Assembly (NCBI RefSeq): GCF_001424225.1
Contig: NZ_LMOR01000003.1
Location: forward strand, 313,006-377,005
Origin: Microbacterium sp. Leaf151
GTDB taxonomy: Bacteria > Actinomycetota > Actinomycetes > Actinomycetales > Microbacteriaceae
Direction of reading: 5' to 3'
Length of the DNA: 64,000 nt
Shown in pieces: positions 34,293 through 42,273 of this stretch (position 1 is the first letter of the stretch; each line of letters opens with the position of its first letter). Below the pieces are notes generated by a model, which was not told where the DNA came from, did no database searches, and saw only the letters and a program-made list of their open reading frames with translations. Made by a program: the position numbers and the translations under genes.

Positions 34293-36985
34293 TCCCGCGC
34301 CACGACCGACAGAGCGATCGCCGTGTTCCTGTTGGCGGCGGTGCCGCCCGCCGGGTTGGTGCTGACGACCTGACCCTCGGCCGGGGCGTTGGCGTCGCGC
34401 TGGCACGCTCCGATGGAGATGTTGGTGTACCCCGCGCTGGAGAGCGCCGCCTGGGCGGCATTCACCGTCTGTCCATCGACGCTCGGCACGGTGCCGGTCT
34501 GGCCGTTGCCGGGGTTGATCGTGATGGTCGATCCGGCCGGAGCGGAGCCCCCGTTGGGGCTCTGCGCGGCCACGGTTCCCTCACCGGACGAGGAGTCGAC
34601 GGGGTCGCCCACGCTGACGCGGAAGCCGGCGCCGGTCAGGGTCGACCGGGCGCTGTCGATGCTCTGACCCACGACGTTGGGCAGATCGCGCTGCTGCGTG
34701 CGCAGCAGGTTCGAGACCGGGTCAGGGAACCGGTCGCCGCCGTAGAACTCGTTCGCGGCGCTCTGGATGTCGCGGGCGAGCACGTAACGCATGCTGCTGA
34801 GCTGGTTGCCCTTGGCGTATTCGCCGAACAGGTCCTTGTCGCCGTCCCAGTTGCCCACCCACACGGCGGTCGTCGCGTTCGTCGACGATTCGATCATCCA
34901 GGTCTGGAAGCCCTCGTGCGTGCCGGTCTTACCCATGACGGGGGTTCCGTCACCCGGGTTGGCCGCCGCACCGGTGCCATCGCCCCTCATCACGCCCTGG
35001 AGGGCGTAGGCGGTAGTCGCCGCGATCTCGGGGGTGAGCACCGCTTCGCACGTGCGCTCGGGGATGGGACGTTCCTCTCCGTCGGCAGTGGTGACCTTGT
35101 CGATGACCTTCGGCTGGCAGTGGGTGCCGCCATTGGCAACGGTCGCGAAGGCTCCGGCCATGGCGAGGGGCGAGACGTTGTCACTGCCGATCACCTCGTT
35201 GGCGTTCTCCATCAGGATGTCTTCGCCGGTTCCCGACTGCACGCCGAGCTTCTTCACGACCTTGGCGATGTCGCAGAGGTCGAGCTCCGCCGCCATGGCG
35301 AGGTAGCCGGTGTTGAGCGAGTCACGGGTGAACATCATCGGCGTGCCCACGTAGCCCTGGTTGCGCGCGAAGTTGTTGATAGTCGTGTTCTCTTGGTTCA
35401 CCCAGTTTCCGGAACACGAGTTGGTCATGTTGGGCACCGGTCGCAGGCGACCGTTCAGTGACTCGTTGAGCGAGTGGCCCTTCTCAAGCCAGTCGACGAG
35501 TGTGAAGAGCTTGAATGTCGATCCGACCGGGAAACCGATCGAACCGCCATTGGTGGAGTCGCCGGCGAACACGATGGAGTTGTACGACGGGTCGGACAGG
35601 GCCAGCTCGGGGTCCTGCGTGAACTTCGTGTTCTGCGCGATGGCGAGGACGCGGCCGGTCTTGGCCTCGAGGCTCACCGCCGTCGACCCGAACTTCATGC
35701 CGTCGATGCTCTCGGGGGTGTTCTCGTTCATCGTGTTCTGGGCGGCATCCTGCATGCGCCAGTCCATTGTCGTCTGGATGGTCAGACCGTCCTGGCGGAG
35801 CGCGCGCACGCGGTCGTCGACCTCGGCGCCGAAGGCCGGGTCGTTGAGGATCGTCGACACGACGTACTGACAGAAGTACGCGGCACCCGACGAGCCGCAG
35901 CCCTGCTCGGTCTCGGACAGCTGCGGCGTGATGGGCTCGACCGCGAACTGCACGTACTGCTCGTGCGTGATCTTGCCGTCGGCCTCCATGCGGCTCAGCA
36001 CATAGAGCTGACGCCCCTTGGTCTCGCTGTATCCATCGGCCGCGGCGACGAGCTGCTCCTGCGTGATCTCGCCGTTGTCGCGCAGCGTGTACAGCGCCTG
36101 GATGGTGCTCTGATCGACGTCGTCGATCGAGCCGTCGGGCTGCTTGTTATACGCCGTTCCGTCTCCATCGATGATCGAGCCGTCCGGCTTGTCGACACGG
36201 AAGCGGTTGGGGTTCTGCACCATGCCGGCGAGGACCGCTGACTGTCCGACATTCAGCTGTGACGCCGAGATGTTGAAGTAACGCTTGGCGGCGGCGTCGA
36301 TGCCGTAGGTCACACCGCCGAAGTTTGCGATGTTCAGGTAGCCCAGAAGGATCTGGTCCTTCGAGTACTCCTTCTCGAGCTGGATCGCGTAGCGCATCTC
36401 CTGCAGCTTGCGCTGGTAGCCCGCCGCGCCCTCGGCCTGTACGGCGGCAGACGCGCACTCGATGAGGGCTTCATCACGCGTCTTGCCGACCGGGTCGGTC
36501 TCGGTCGGCTCGACGGCCTTCGCGTCGCGTTCGCAACGCTGCACGAGCACGTTCTTCACGTACTGCTGGCTGATCGAGGAGCCACCCTGCGTGTCGCCGC
36601 TGGCGGCATTGTTGAGCAACGCGCGCGTGGTGCCGATCAGGTCGACACCGCCGTGCTGGTAGTAGCGGGGGTCTTCCGACGACAGGACGGCGTCGTACAT
36701 GACGGGCGCGATCTGCTCGAAGGTGACGGGGGAGCGGTTCTGGTCGTAGAACTTCGCCAGTACCCGGTCGCCGGCCATCAGCGTGGTGGGCTGCATGAGC
36801 TCGTCGGGCTGTAGATAGCTCGGCATCTTGTCGAAGATCGTGATGGCGCTGGAGGCAGCGGCACCGGAGACGGCGATGGCCGGCGTGACGGCTGCGGTGA
36901 CCAGGAGTCCGGCGACCGCGCTGAGTCCGACGAGGCCCAGGATGCCGCCGAGGGCACCGCTAGCCGTACGTTTGTTCTCGGGCAT
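34283..36985 (-). CDS. Class A penicillin-binding protein with PASTA domains (PonA2 type)
   Basis: 900 aa. N-terminal membrane helix (about 15-45), then a GT51 glycosyltransferase domain with catalytic Glu104 (SSEDPRYYQHGG) and GGSSISQQYVKN (135-145). The transpeptidase domain has Ser489-x-x-Lys in VGSTFKLF, the SLN motif (556-558), and KTG at 686-688. Two PASTA repeats at the C-terminus (about 765-900) bind muropeptides or nascent wall. It polymerises and cross-links peptidoglycan on the outer membrane face. The ATG at 36985 sits 7 nt after a TAGCAT box, so it is probably leaderless; upstream in-frame codons lie before transcription starts. The phosphoesterase gene overlaps its end. Confidence 0.94.
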   Translation of the reverse strand: MPENKRTASGALGGILGLVGLSAVAGLLVTAAVTPAIAVSGAAASSAITIFDKMPSYLQPDELMQPTTLMAGDRVLAKFYDQNRSPVTFEQIAPVMYDAVLSSEDPRYYQHGGVDLIGTTRALLNNAASGDTQGGSSISQQYVKNVLVQRCERDAKAVEPTETDPVGKTRDEALIECASAAVQAEGAAGYQRKLQEMRYAIQLEKEYSKDQILLGYLNIANFGGVTYGIDAAAKRYFNISASQLNVGQSAVLAGMVQNPNRFRVDKPDGSIIDGDGTAYNKQPDGSIDDVDQSTIQALYTLRDNGEITQEQLVAAADGYSETKGRQLYVLSRMEADGKITHEQYVQFAVEPITPQLSETEQGCGSSGAAYFCQYVVSTILNDPAFGAEVDDRVRALRQDGLTIQTTMDWRMQDAAQNTMNENTPESIDGMKFGSTAVSLEAKTGRVLAIAQNTKFTQDPELALSDPSYNSIVFAGDSTNGGSIGFPVGSTFKLFTLVDWLEKGHSLNESLNGRLRPVPNMTNSCSGNWVNQENTTINNFARNQGYVGTPMMFTRDSLNTGYLAMAAELDLCDIAKVVKKLGVQSGTGEDILMENANEVIGSDNVSPLAMAGAFATVANGGTHCQPKVIDKVTTADGEERPIPERTCEAVLTPEIAATTAYALQGVMRGDGTGAAANPGDGTPVMGKTGTHEGFQTWMIESSTNATTAVWVGNWDGDKDLFGEYAKGNQLSSMRYVLARDIQSAANEFYGGDRFPDPVSNLLRTQQRDLPNVVGQSIDSARSTLTGAGFRVSVGDPVDSSSGEGTVAAQSPNGGSAPAGSTITINPGNGQTGTVPSVDGQTVNAAQAALSSAGYTNISIGACQRDANAPAEGQVVSTNPAGGTAANRNTAIALSVVARECP

Positions 36986-36992
36986 AGGCTTG

Positions 36993-36998
36993 ATGCTA
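36993..36998 (-). promoter_or_regulatory. -10 box TAGCAT, leaderless start of the PBP gene
   Basis: On the minus strand TAGCAT is followed by 7 nt and the ATG at 36985. Confidence 0.55.
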
Positions 36999-37102
36999 AG
37001 CGACGTTGCTGGGCGATGCCTTGAAGGCGTGCGCTCGCGCGCGTACGCCATCCGTCCGCGCGCACGATCGTTGCGCGCCGAGCCATCGCCGGGAGCCCGA
37101 CA

Positions 37103-37321
37103 ATGACCACGTGGGAATACCTCACCACTCCGCTGCTGATCCACAACACCGCCGCCATCCTCAACAACTGGGGCAAGCAGGGGTGGGAGCTCGTGCAGGT
37201 GGTGCCCGGCCCCGAGGGGGGACTCGTGGCCTATCTCAAGCGTCCGACCGGCGGCGGTACCGCCAACGCCGGCCTGGGCGCCGCCGAGGTCGCCGCGCGC
37301 CAGTTCGAAGGCCAGCAGTGA
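37103..37321 (+). CDS. DUF4177-family small protein
   Basis: 72 aa. The sequence WEYLTTPLLIHN...ILNNWGKQGWELVQVVPGPEGGLVAYLKRP is the compact DUF4177 fold, two beta-hairpins around a helix, common in actinobacteria next to RidA-type genes. The C-terminal 20 residues are Ala/Gly-rich and likely flexible. It overlaps the next gene by 4 nt (GTGA), so both are translated together. No biochemical function is known for the family, and nothing else in the sequence suggests one. It is divergent from the PBP gene. Confidence 0.8.
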   Translation: MTTWEYLTTPLLIHNTAAILNNWGKQGWELVQVVPGPEGGLVAYLKRPTGGGTANAGLGAAEVAARQFEGQQ

Positions 37322-37785
37322 CCGTCTCCGAGCGCCTCGCCGAACTCGGCGTCGACCTGCCGGCCGTCGTTCCCCCCGTTGCCGCCTACATCCCGGCGAG
37401 GCGCCACGGCGATCTCGTGTACACCTCGGGCCAGCTGCCGATGATGCAGGGCGCCCTTCCGGCGACGGGCAAGGTCGGCGAGTCCGAGGGTCTCGTGACT
37501 CCGGCGGATGCCAGATCGTATGCGCGTCAGTGTGCGCTCAACGCCATCGCGGCGGCGGCCGCGGTGGTCGGGGGTGTCGACAACCTCGTTGGCGTGCTCA
37601 AACTCACCGGCTTCGTGGCATCCGTTCCCGAGTTCACCGGCCAGCCGGCCGTCATCAACGGGGCGAGCGAATTGTTCGGCGAGGTCTTCGGCGAGGCCGG
37701 CGCGCACGCGCGTTCTGCGGTCGGTGTGCCCGTCCTTCCCCTGGACAGCCCGGTCGAGGTCGAGGTCGTCTTCACCGTCGCCTGA
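37318..37785 (+). CDS. RidA/YjgF-family protein
   Basis: 155 aa. It belongs to the RidA superfamily, whose members hydrolyse reactive enamine/imine intermediates of amino acid metabolism. Family sequence: YIPARRHGDLVYTSGQLPMMQGALPATG at the start and GVLKLTGFVASVPEF...VINGASELFGEVFG in the second half. The conserved substrate-binding Arg of true RidA proteins would lie in the last third; the segment AHARSAVGVPVLPLDSPVEVEVVF contains it. It is longer than archetypal RidA (about 130 aa) and matches the longer LPSP_like subgroup. It is coupled to the DUF4177 gene through GTGA. Confidence 0.87.
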   Translation: MTVSERLAELGVDLPAVVPPVAAYIPARRHGDLVYTSGQLPMMQGALPATGKVGESEGLVTPADARSYARQCALNAIAAAAAVVGGVDNLVGVLKLTGFVASVPEFTGQPAVINGASELFGEVFGEAGAHARSAVGVPVLPLDSPVEVEVVFTVA

Positions 37786-37945
37786 TCACCGACGGCAGTG
37801 CCAGGAAGCGAAAGCGTAACTTAGCGTGTCATTTCGGTTTTCAGAATAAGCCCATCGAATGATTAGGGTATTTACGGGGAAGCGCACCTGCGCTCGCCTT
37901 CCACGTGCTGTGGGGGGCACATTCTTTAGGGGAAAACGGGGAAAC

Positions 37946-38761
37946 ATGAAGAAGACGACGAAATTCTGGGCGGCCGGCGCAACGGCGCTCGCCCTCGCGG
38001 TCGGTGCCGGGATCAGCGTCCCCGCTGCCTACGCGGCCGACATCACGGGTGATGTTCGGGTCACGCTGGACTTCACCACGCCCAACGAGGTCGACGTCGC
38101 GGTCTGGGCGAAGAACACTTCGGCCGTCACCGCGTACGGCTCGGCGACGGTCGCCCAGACCAACGGGTGGATCGAGACCTTCAGCGAGAAGCGCTTCGCG
38201 CCCGGTGAGACGTGGACCTGGTCGGCGTCGTTCGACGGGTACGACTGCAGCGACCTCAACACCACCGCGGGTGTCGCCTTCGGTTCGTCCTCGCGTGGCG
38301 GCGACCCGGAGTGGACCTCGGGCGTCATCACGGCGTGGGACTCGCGCGTCACCGTGATCGGCTGCGACCTGCCGCCGACGCCGACGCCGACGCCCACCCC
38401 GACGGCCACGCCCACGGCTACGCCGACCGCTACGCCGACGGCCACGCCCACGGCTACGCCGACCGCGACGCCCACCGCTCAGCCGACGTCCACGCCGACG
38501 CCGACCGCGACCCCGACCGGTGGCCCGACGCCGACCGCCACGCCGACGGCCACCTCGACGCCGACGGCTGCACCGACCGCCTCGCCGACGGCCACCGCGA
38601 CCGCGGTTCCCGTGCCGGCCGGCAACGGTCAGTCCGGTAAGGGCTCGCTCGCGACGACCGGTATGTCCGGCGCCTCGCTGCTGCCGATCGCGCTGATCGC
38701 CGCCGGTGTCCTCGCCGCCGGTGCGTTCATCCTGCTGCTGCGTCGCCGCCGCTCGATCTGA
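37946..38761 (+). CDS. Cell-surface protein with Thr-Pro repeats and LATTG sorting signal
   Basis: 271 aa. Signal peptide (1-31, cleavage after AYA), a single beta-rich domain of about 110 residues with two cysteines (YDCSD and IGCDL) that may form a disulfide, a Thr-Pro/Ala-Thr repeat stalk (about 143-220), then LATTG (235-239), a hydrophobic helix and RRRRS: a class E sortase type anchor. The region after the motif (TGMSGASL) closely resembles that of the other surface protein at 31737 (TGMSAASL), suggesting the same sortase. It has an unusually AT-rich upstream region (37800-37945) and a strong terminator. The function of the globular part is unknown. Confidence 0.8.
   Translation: MKKTTKFWAAGATALALAVGAGISVPAAYAADITGDVRVTLDFTTPNEVDVAVWAKNTSAVTAYGSATVAQTNGWIETFSEKRFAPGETWTWSASFDGYDCSDLNTTAGVAFGSSSRGGDPEWTSGVITAWDSRVTVIGCDLPPTPTPTPTPTATPTATPTATPTATPTATPTATPTAQPTSTPTPTATPTGGPTPTATPTATSTPTAAPTASPTATATAVPVPAGNGQSGKGSLATTGMSGASLLPIALIAAGVLAAGAFILLLRRRRSI
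38374..38605 (+). repeat. Tandem coding repeats (Thr-Pro stalk)
   Basis: Degenerate tandem units of ACGCCGACGGCCACGCCC type encode [12 protein letters not shown] repeats. Such sequence is prone to length change by slippage. Confidence 0.8.
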
Positions 38762-38770
38762 TAACGACGA

Positions 38771-38800
38771 GACGGGGCCGTTCGGATGAACGGCCCCGTC
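38771..38800 (+). terminator. Terminator after the LATTG surface protein
   Basis: GACGGGGCCGTTC and GAACGGCCCCGTC form a perfect 13-bp stem with a 4-nt loop, 9 nt after the stop codon, followed by TTCGTGTCT. Confidence 0.85.
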
Positions 38801-38832
38801 TTCGTGTCTGCGGGCGGTGATGCCGCGCGGCT

Positions 38833-38877
38833 CGTCGTTGCGTGGATGCCCGGTCACCCGGCATCCACGCAACGACG
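38833..38877. terminator. 18-bp perfect hairpin downstream of acs
   Basis: CGTCGTTGCGTGGATGCC and its exact complement with a 9-nt loop. It lies just past the acs stop codon in the convergent gap. There is no T-run on either side, so it may work as an RNA-stabilising end or a factor-dependent terminator. Confidence 0.6.
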
Positions 38878-38880
38878 GTG

Positions 38881-40848
38881 TCATTTCACCTGGGCGCTGA
38901 TCACGCTCATCACGGCGGTGTCGGCCAGCGTCGTGGTGTCGCCGACCTCGCGGCCTTCGGCCACATCGCGCAAGAGGCGGCGCATGATCTTGCCCGAGCG
39001 GGTCTTGGGCAGTTCGCCGACGATGTAGACGTCGCGCGGGCGGGCGATGGGCCCGATCTGCTCGCCGACCCACCGCCGGAGCTCGTCGCCGAGACCGTCG
39101 ACGGGCTTTTGCTTGAGGTAGCGGCTCTTGATGATCACGAATGCGACCACCGCCTGACCCGTGGTCTCGTCGGAGGCCCCCACGACGGCCGCTTCGGCCA
39201 CGCCCTCGTGCCCCACGAGCGCGGATTCGATCTCGGCCGTCGACAGGCGGTGTCCCGAGACGTTCATGACGTCGTCCACGCGTCCGAGCAGCCAGACGTC
39301 GCCGTCCTCGTCGAGACGGGCGCCGTCGCCGGCGAAGTAGTAGCCCTTGTCGGCGAACTTGTCCCAGTACGTCTCGCGATACCGGTCGGGGTCGCCCCAG
39401 ATGCCGCGCAGCATGCTGGGCCACGGCTCGGTGACGACGAGCAGGCCGCCGCTGCCGGGGGCGACGGGTTCACCGCTGTCGTCGACGACGGCGATCGAGA
39501 TGCCGGGCAACGGCACCTGTGCGGAACCGGGCTTGGTCTCGGTCACCCCCGGGAGGGCCGAGATCATGATCGCGCCGGTCTCGGTCTGCCACCACGTGTC
39601 GACGATCGGCGTCTGATCGGCACCGATGATCTCGCGGTACCAGACCCACGCCTCGGGGTTGATGGGCTCGCCCACCGACCCGAGGAGACGCAGCGATGAC
39701 AGGTCGAACTTCTGCGGAACGTCGCGGCCGATCTTCATGAACGAACGGATGGCCGTGGGGGCCGTGTAGAAGATGGTCACGCCGTGCTTCTCGATGAGCT
39801 CCCACCAGCGACCGGGATGCGGCGTGTCGGGGGTGCCCTCGTACAGCAGCTGCGTCGCTCCGTTGGCGAGGGGGCCGTACGTCACGTAGGTGTGGCCGGT
39901 GATCCAGCCGATGTCGGCCGTGCACCAGTAGACGTCGGTCTCGGGGTGGACGTCGTGCACGACGCGGTTGGTGAACGCCGCCTGCGTGAGGTATCCGCCC
40001 GACGTGTGCAGGATGCCCTTCGGCTTTCCCGTCGTACCCGAGGTGTACAGGATGAACAGAGGCGTCTCGGCGGGGAAGGCCTGCGCCTCGTGTTCGGGCG
40101 ACGCCTGCGGGACGACGTCGTGCCACCAGAGGTCGCGCTCCTCGGTCCACTCGACCTCGTTGCCCCCGCGCTTGACGACGATGACGTGCTCGACGGTCTC
40201 CTGGATGCCGGAGCCGTTGCGGTCGGAGAGCGACTGGTCGACCGCGGGTTTGAGGGGCGAGACCTTGCCCTTGCGCCAGCCGCCGTCGGCGGTGATCACG
40301 ACCTTCGCTCCGGCATCGTCGATACGGGCGCGGAGACTGTCGGCCGAGAATCCGCCGAAGACGACCGAGTGGACCGCGCCGATGCGGGCAACCGCCAGCA
40401 TCGAGGCGATCGCCTCGGGGATCATGGGCAGATAGAGGGCGACGCGGTCGCCCTTCTCGACACCGAGACCGGTGAGCACGTTCGCGAGGCGTTTTACCTC
40501 TTCGGTGAGCTCGGCGTAGGTGACGTTGCGCGAGTCGCCGGGTTCTCCCTCCCACCGCAGGGCGATGCGGTCGCCGTGGCCCGCCTCGACGTGCCGGTCG
40601 AGACAGTTGTAGGAGACGTTCAGCTCGCCGTCGGCGAACCACTCGGCGAACGGCGGATTCGACCAATCCAGCACCTGCGTGAAAGGCCTGTGCCAATGCA
40701 GGTCGCGCGCCTGTTCGGCCCAGAATCCCTCGCGGTCGGCGGCCGCGCGTTCGTACAGGGCGCGGTCGCCCACGGCGTTGTCGACGAATCCGGCCGACGG
40801 CGGGAACCGGCGGGATTCGGAGAGGAGGTGGTCGATCTGGCTGCTCAT
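38881..40848 (-). CDS. acs: Acetyl-CoA synthetase
   Basis: 655 aa, ANL superfamily. It activates acetate with ATP and CoA through acetyl-AMP. Motifs: A3 YTSGTTGKPKGILHTSGGYL (about 265-285), DTWWQTETG for the adenine site, YFAGDGARLDEDGDVWLLGRVDDVMNV hinge, and the C-terminal catalytic Lys in LPKTRSGKIMRR, the site that is controlled by acetylation in homologues. The ATG at 40848 is preceded by AAGGAG 8 nt upstream. Its promoter region to the right holds a TAGCGT box at 40909-40914 and an inverted repeat at 40871-40884. It complements pta-ackA as the high-affinity acetate route. Confidence 0.96.
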   Translation of the reverse strand: MSSQIDHLLSESRRFPPSAGFVDNAVGDRALYERAAADREGFWAEQARDLHWHRPFTQVLDWSNPPFAEWFADGELNVSYNCLDRHVEAGHGDRIALRWEGEPGDSRNVTYAELTEEVKRLANVLTGLGVEKGDRVALYLPMIPEAIASMLAVARIGAVHSVVFGGFSADSLRARIDDAGAKVVITADGGWRKGKVSPLKPAVDQSLSDRNGSGIQETVEHVIVVKRGGNEVEWTEERDLWWHDVVPQASPEHEAQAFPAETPLFILYTSGTTGKPKGILHTSGGYLTQAAFTNRVVHDVHPETDVYWCTADIGWITGHTYVTYGPLANGATQLLYEGTPDTPHPGRWWELIEKHGVTIFYTAPTAIRSFMKIGRDVPQKFDLSSLRLLGSVGEPINPEAWVWYREIIGADQTPIVDTWWQTETGAIMISALPGVTETKPGSAQVPLPGISIAVVDDSGEPVAPGSGGLLVVTEPWPSMLRGIWGDPDRYRETYWDKFADKGYYFAGDGARLDEDGDVWLLGRVDDVMNVSGHRLSTAEIESALVGHEGVAEAAVVGASDETTGQAVVAFVIIKSRYLKQKPVDGLGDELRRWVGEQIGPIARPRDVYIVGELPKTRSGKIMRRLLRDVAEGREVGDTTTLADTAVMSVISAQVK

Positions 40849-40870
40849 CGCGGCGCTCCTTCGCGTTACG

Positions 40871-40884
40871 TGACGCCCGCGTCA
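40871..40884. promoter_or_regulatory. Short inverted repeat in the acs leader
   Basis: TGACGC-CC-GCGTCA, between a candidate -10 box (TAGCGT, 40909-40914 on the minus strand) and the acs start. A candidate operator; the regulator is unknown. Confidence 0.3.
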
Positions 40885-41004
40885 GCGCACGGCGTCTTCA
40901 CCTGGGTCACGCTATCGAGCCCCTCCGACGGGGGCCACCTCCGATAGTTGGCATCCCGAGTTCGGCGAAACAGGTAATATATCGCGGTGAATAGGTGCGT
41001 CGAG

Positions 41005-41034
41005 TTGGTGCGGAGTTTTCGGCACGCGTAATCT
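41005..41034 (+). promoter_or_regulatory. Promoter of the 6C RNA
   Basis: TTGGTG (41005-41010), 18 nt, TAATCT (41029-41034). Transcription would start at about 41041. Confidence 0.6.
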
Positions 41035-41040
41035 AAACGA

Positions 41041-41150
41041 GCCCGAACATCGCTTCCGGCATTTGCGTCCGGGGGGAGCCCCCCAATATTCCTCCGGCCG
41101 CACGGCGGCATCCCTCGCCCCCCACTGACGGGATGCCGCCTCCTCCTTTT
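41041..41150 (+). ncRNA. 6C small RNA (B11-like)
   Basis: Two successive hairpins, each with exactly six consecutive C in the loop: C-run 41079-41084 in a stem formed by CCGGGGGGA and TTCCTCCGG, and C-run 41118-41123 in a perfect 11-bp stem GGCGGCATCCC / GGGATGCCGCC (41104-41114 with 41130-41140). It ends in TCCTCCTTTT. This is the defining architecture of the actinobacterial 6C RNA family (B11 in M. tuberculosis), whose C-rich loops pair with G-rich ribosome binding sites of target mRNAs. The position between acs and the tad locus agrees with the mycobacterial location. A well-placed promoter precedes it. Confidence 0.85.
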
Positions 41151-41276
41151 GCGGCTCCGTCCCTGATTCTGCGTCGGCGGGGTGGGTGGTTCGCCGAGGC
41201 CCCTCCCCAGGTGTCGCATTCTCGCGGCCGTCCACGGATGGCATGTCTTCGCCGACGGCGGGCCAGGCATGGTCCC

Positions 41277-41282
41277 TACGGT
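41277..41282 (+). promoter_or_regulatory. -10 box TACGGT, leaderless start of tadA
   Basis: TACGGT, 7 nt, then the ATG at 41290. Confidence 0.45.
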
Positions 41283-41289
41283 CGTCGGC

Positions 41290-42273
41290 ATGCCCTCGCT
41301 CGCTCCGGTCCATCCGATCGACCCCGACCCCGCCTCCGCTGCCTGGCGGGATCCGGCGCTGGCGTTCCTGCGCCCGTTCCTCGACGATCCCGCCGTCACC
41401 GATCTCTTCATCAACGGTGACCGTGGCCTCTTCGTCGACCGGGGCGACGGAGCCGAACGCGTGTCGTCGTGGCGCGCGAGCGAAATCGAGGTGCGCCACG
41501 TGGCCGTCCGCCTCATCGCGCTGGGCGGGCGGCACCTCGACGACGCCTCGCCGTGCGTTGACGTCCGCCTCCATCGAGGGGTGCGCGTGCATGCCGTTCT
41601 CGCCCCCGTCGCCGCGAGCGGAACCACGCTGTCGGTGCGCGTACCGCGCTGGGACGCGCCGGATCTGTCTGATCTCGAACGCAGCGGCATGCTCTCCCGG
41701 GGCCAACGCGAACACCTTCAGAGCATGGTGGAGCGTCGAGAGAACGTGCTGATCACGGGAGCCACGGGGGCCGGGAAGACGACATTGCTGTCGGCCCTGC
41801 TCTCGCACGTGCCGTCCACGCAGCGCATCATCACGGTCGAGGAGGTGGCCGAACTGCGCCCCGCGCACCCGCACCACGTCGCCCTCGAGGCTCGGCAGCC
41901 GAACATCGAGGGTACCGGCGGCATACCGCTGGCCCGTCTCGTCCGTGAAGCCCTGAGGATGCGACCTGACCGATTGGTCGTGGGCGAGTGTCGCGGCGAG
42001 GAACTGCGAGAGCTGCTCATGGCGCTCAACACCGGTCACGACGGAGGGGCCGGAACCTTGCACGCGAGCGGCCTCACCGACGTGGCGGCCCGGCTCGAGG
42101 CACTCGGAGCGCTCGCGGGAATGGATGCCGCGGCCACGGCGCGGCAGACGGTCAGCGCCATCGACGCGGTCGTCCACGTCGAGCGGATCGCCGGGCGGCG
42201 GCGCGTGAGCGGGTGGGGGCGCCCCGCCGCGCACGCGGGACGCATCACGATCGAGCCCGAGCGATGGCCGTGA
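41290..42273 (+). CDS. tadA: TadA/CpaF-type secretion ATPase
   Basis: 327 aa hexameric ATPase of the type II/IV secretion family, the motor of a Tad-like pilus. Walker A is in NVLITGATGAGKTTLLSALL; the Asp box is ITVEEVAELRPAHPHHVALE; Walker B is RLVVGECRGEELRE; the His box is GHDGGAGTLHAS. The ATG at 41290 is chosen by the TACGGT box 7 nt upstream; an ATG at 41269 is an alternative. It is shorter at the N-terminus than classic CpaF. The homologue in M. tuberculosis is Rv3659c, in the same gene order. The next gene starts within its last 10 nt. Confidence 0.88.
   Translation: MPSLAPVHPIDPDPASAAWRDPALAFLRPFLDDPAVTDLFINGDRGLFVDRGDGAERVSSWRASEIEVRHVAVRLIALGGRHLDDASPCVDVRLHRGVRVHAVLAPVAASGTTLSVRVPRWDAPDLSDLERSGMLSRGQREHLQSMVERRENVLITGATGAGKTTLLSALLSHVPSTQRIITVEEVAELRPAHPHHVALEARQPNIEGTGGIPLARLVREALRMRPDRLVVGECRGEELRELLMALNTGHDGGAGTLHASGLTDVAARLEALGALAGMDAAATARQTVSAIDAVVHVERIAGRRRVSGWGRPAAHAGRITIEPERWP

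Noticed and set aside
38374..38605. Regular tandem repeats considered as a CRISPR array
   Set aside because: Units are short, codon-phased and encode Thr-Pro repeats in a real surface protein. There are no unique spacers of constant length and no cas genes.
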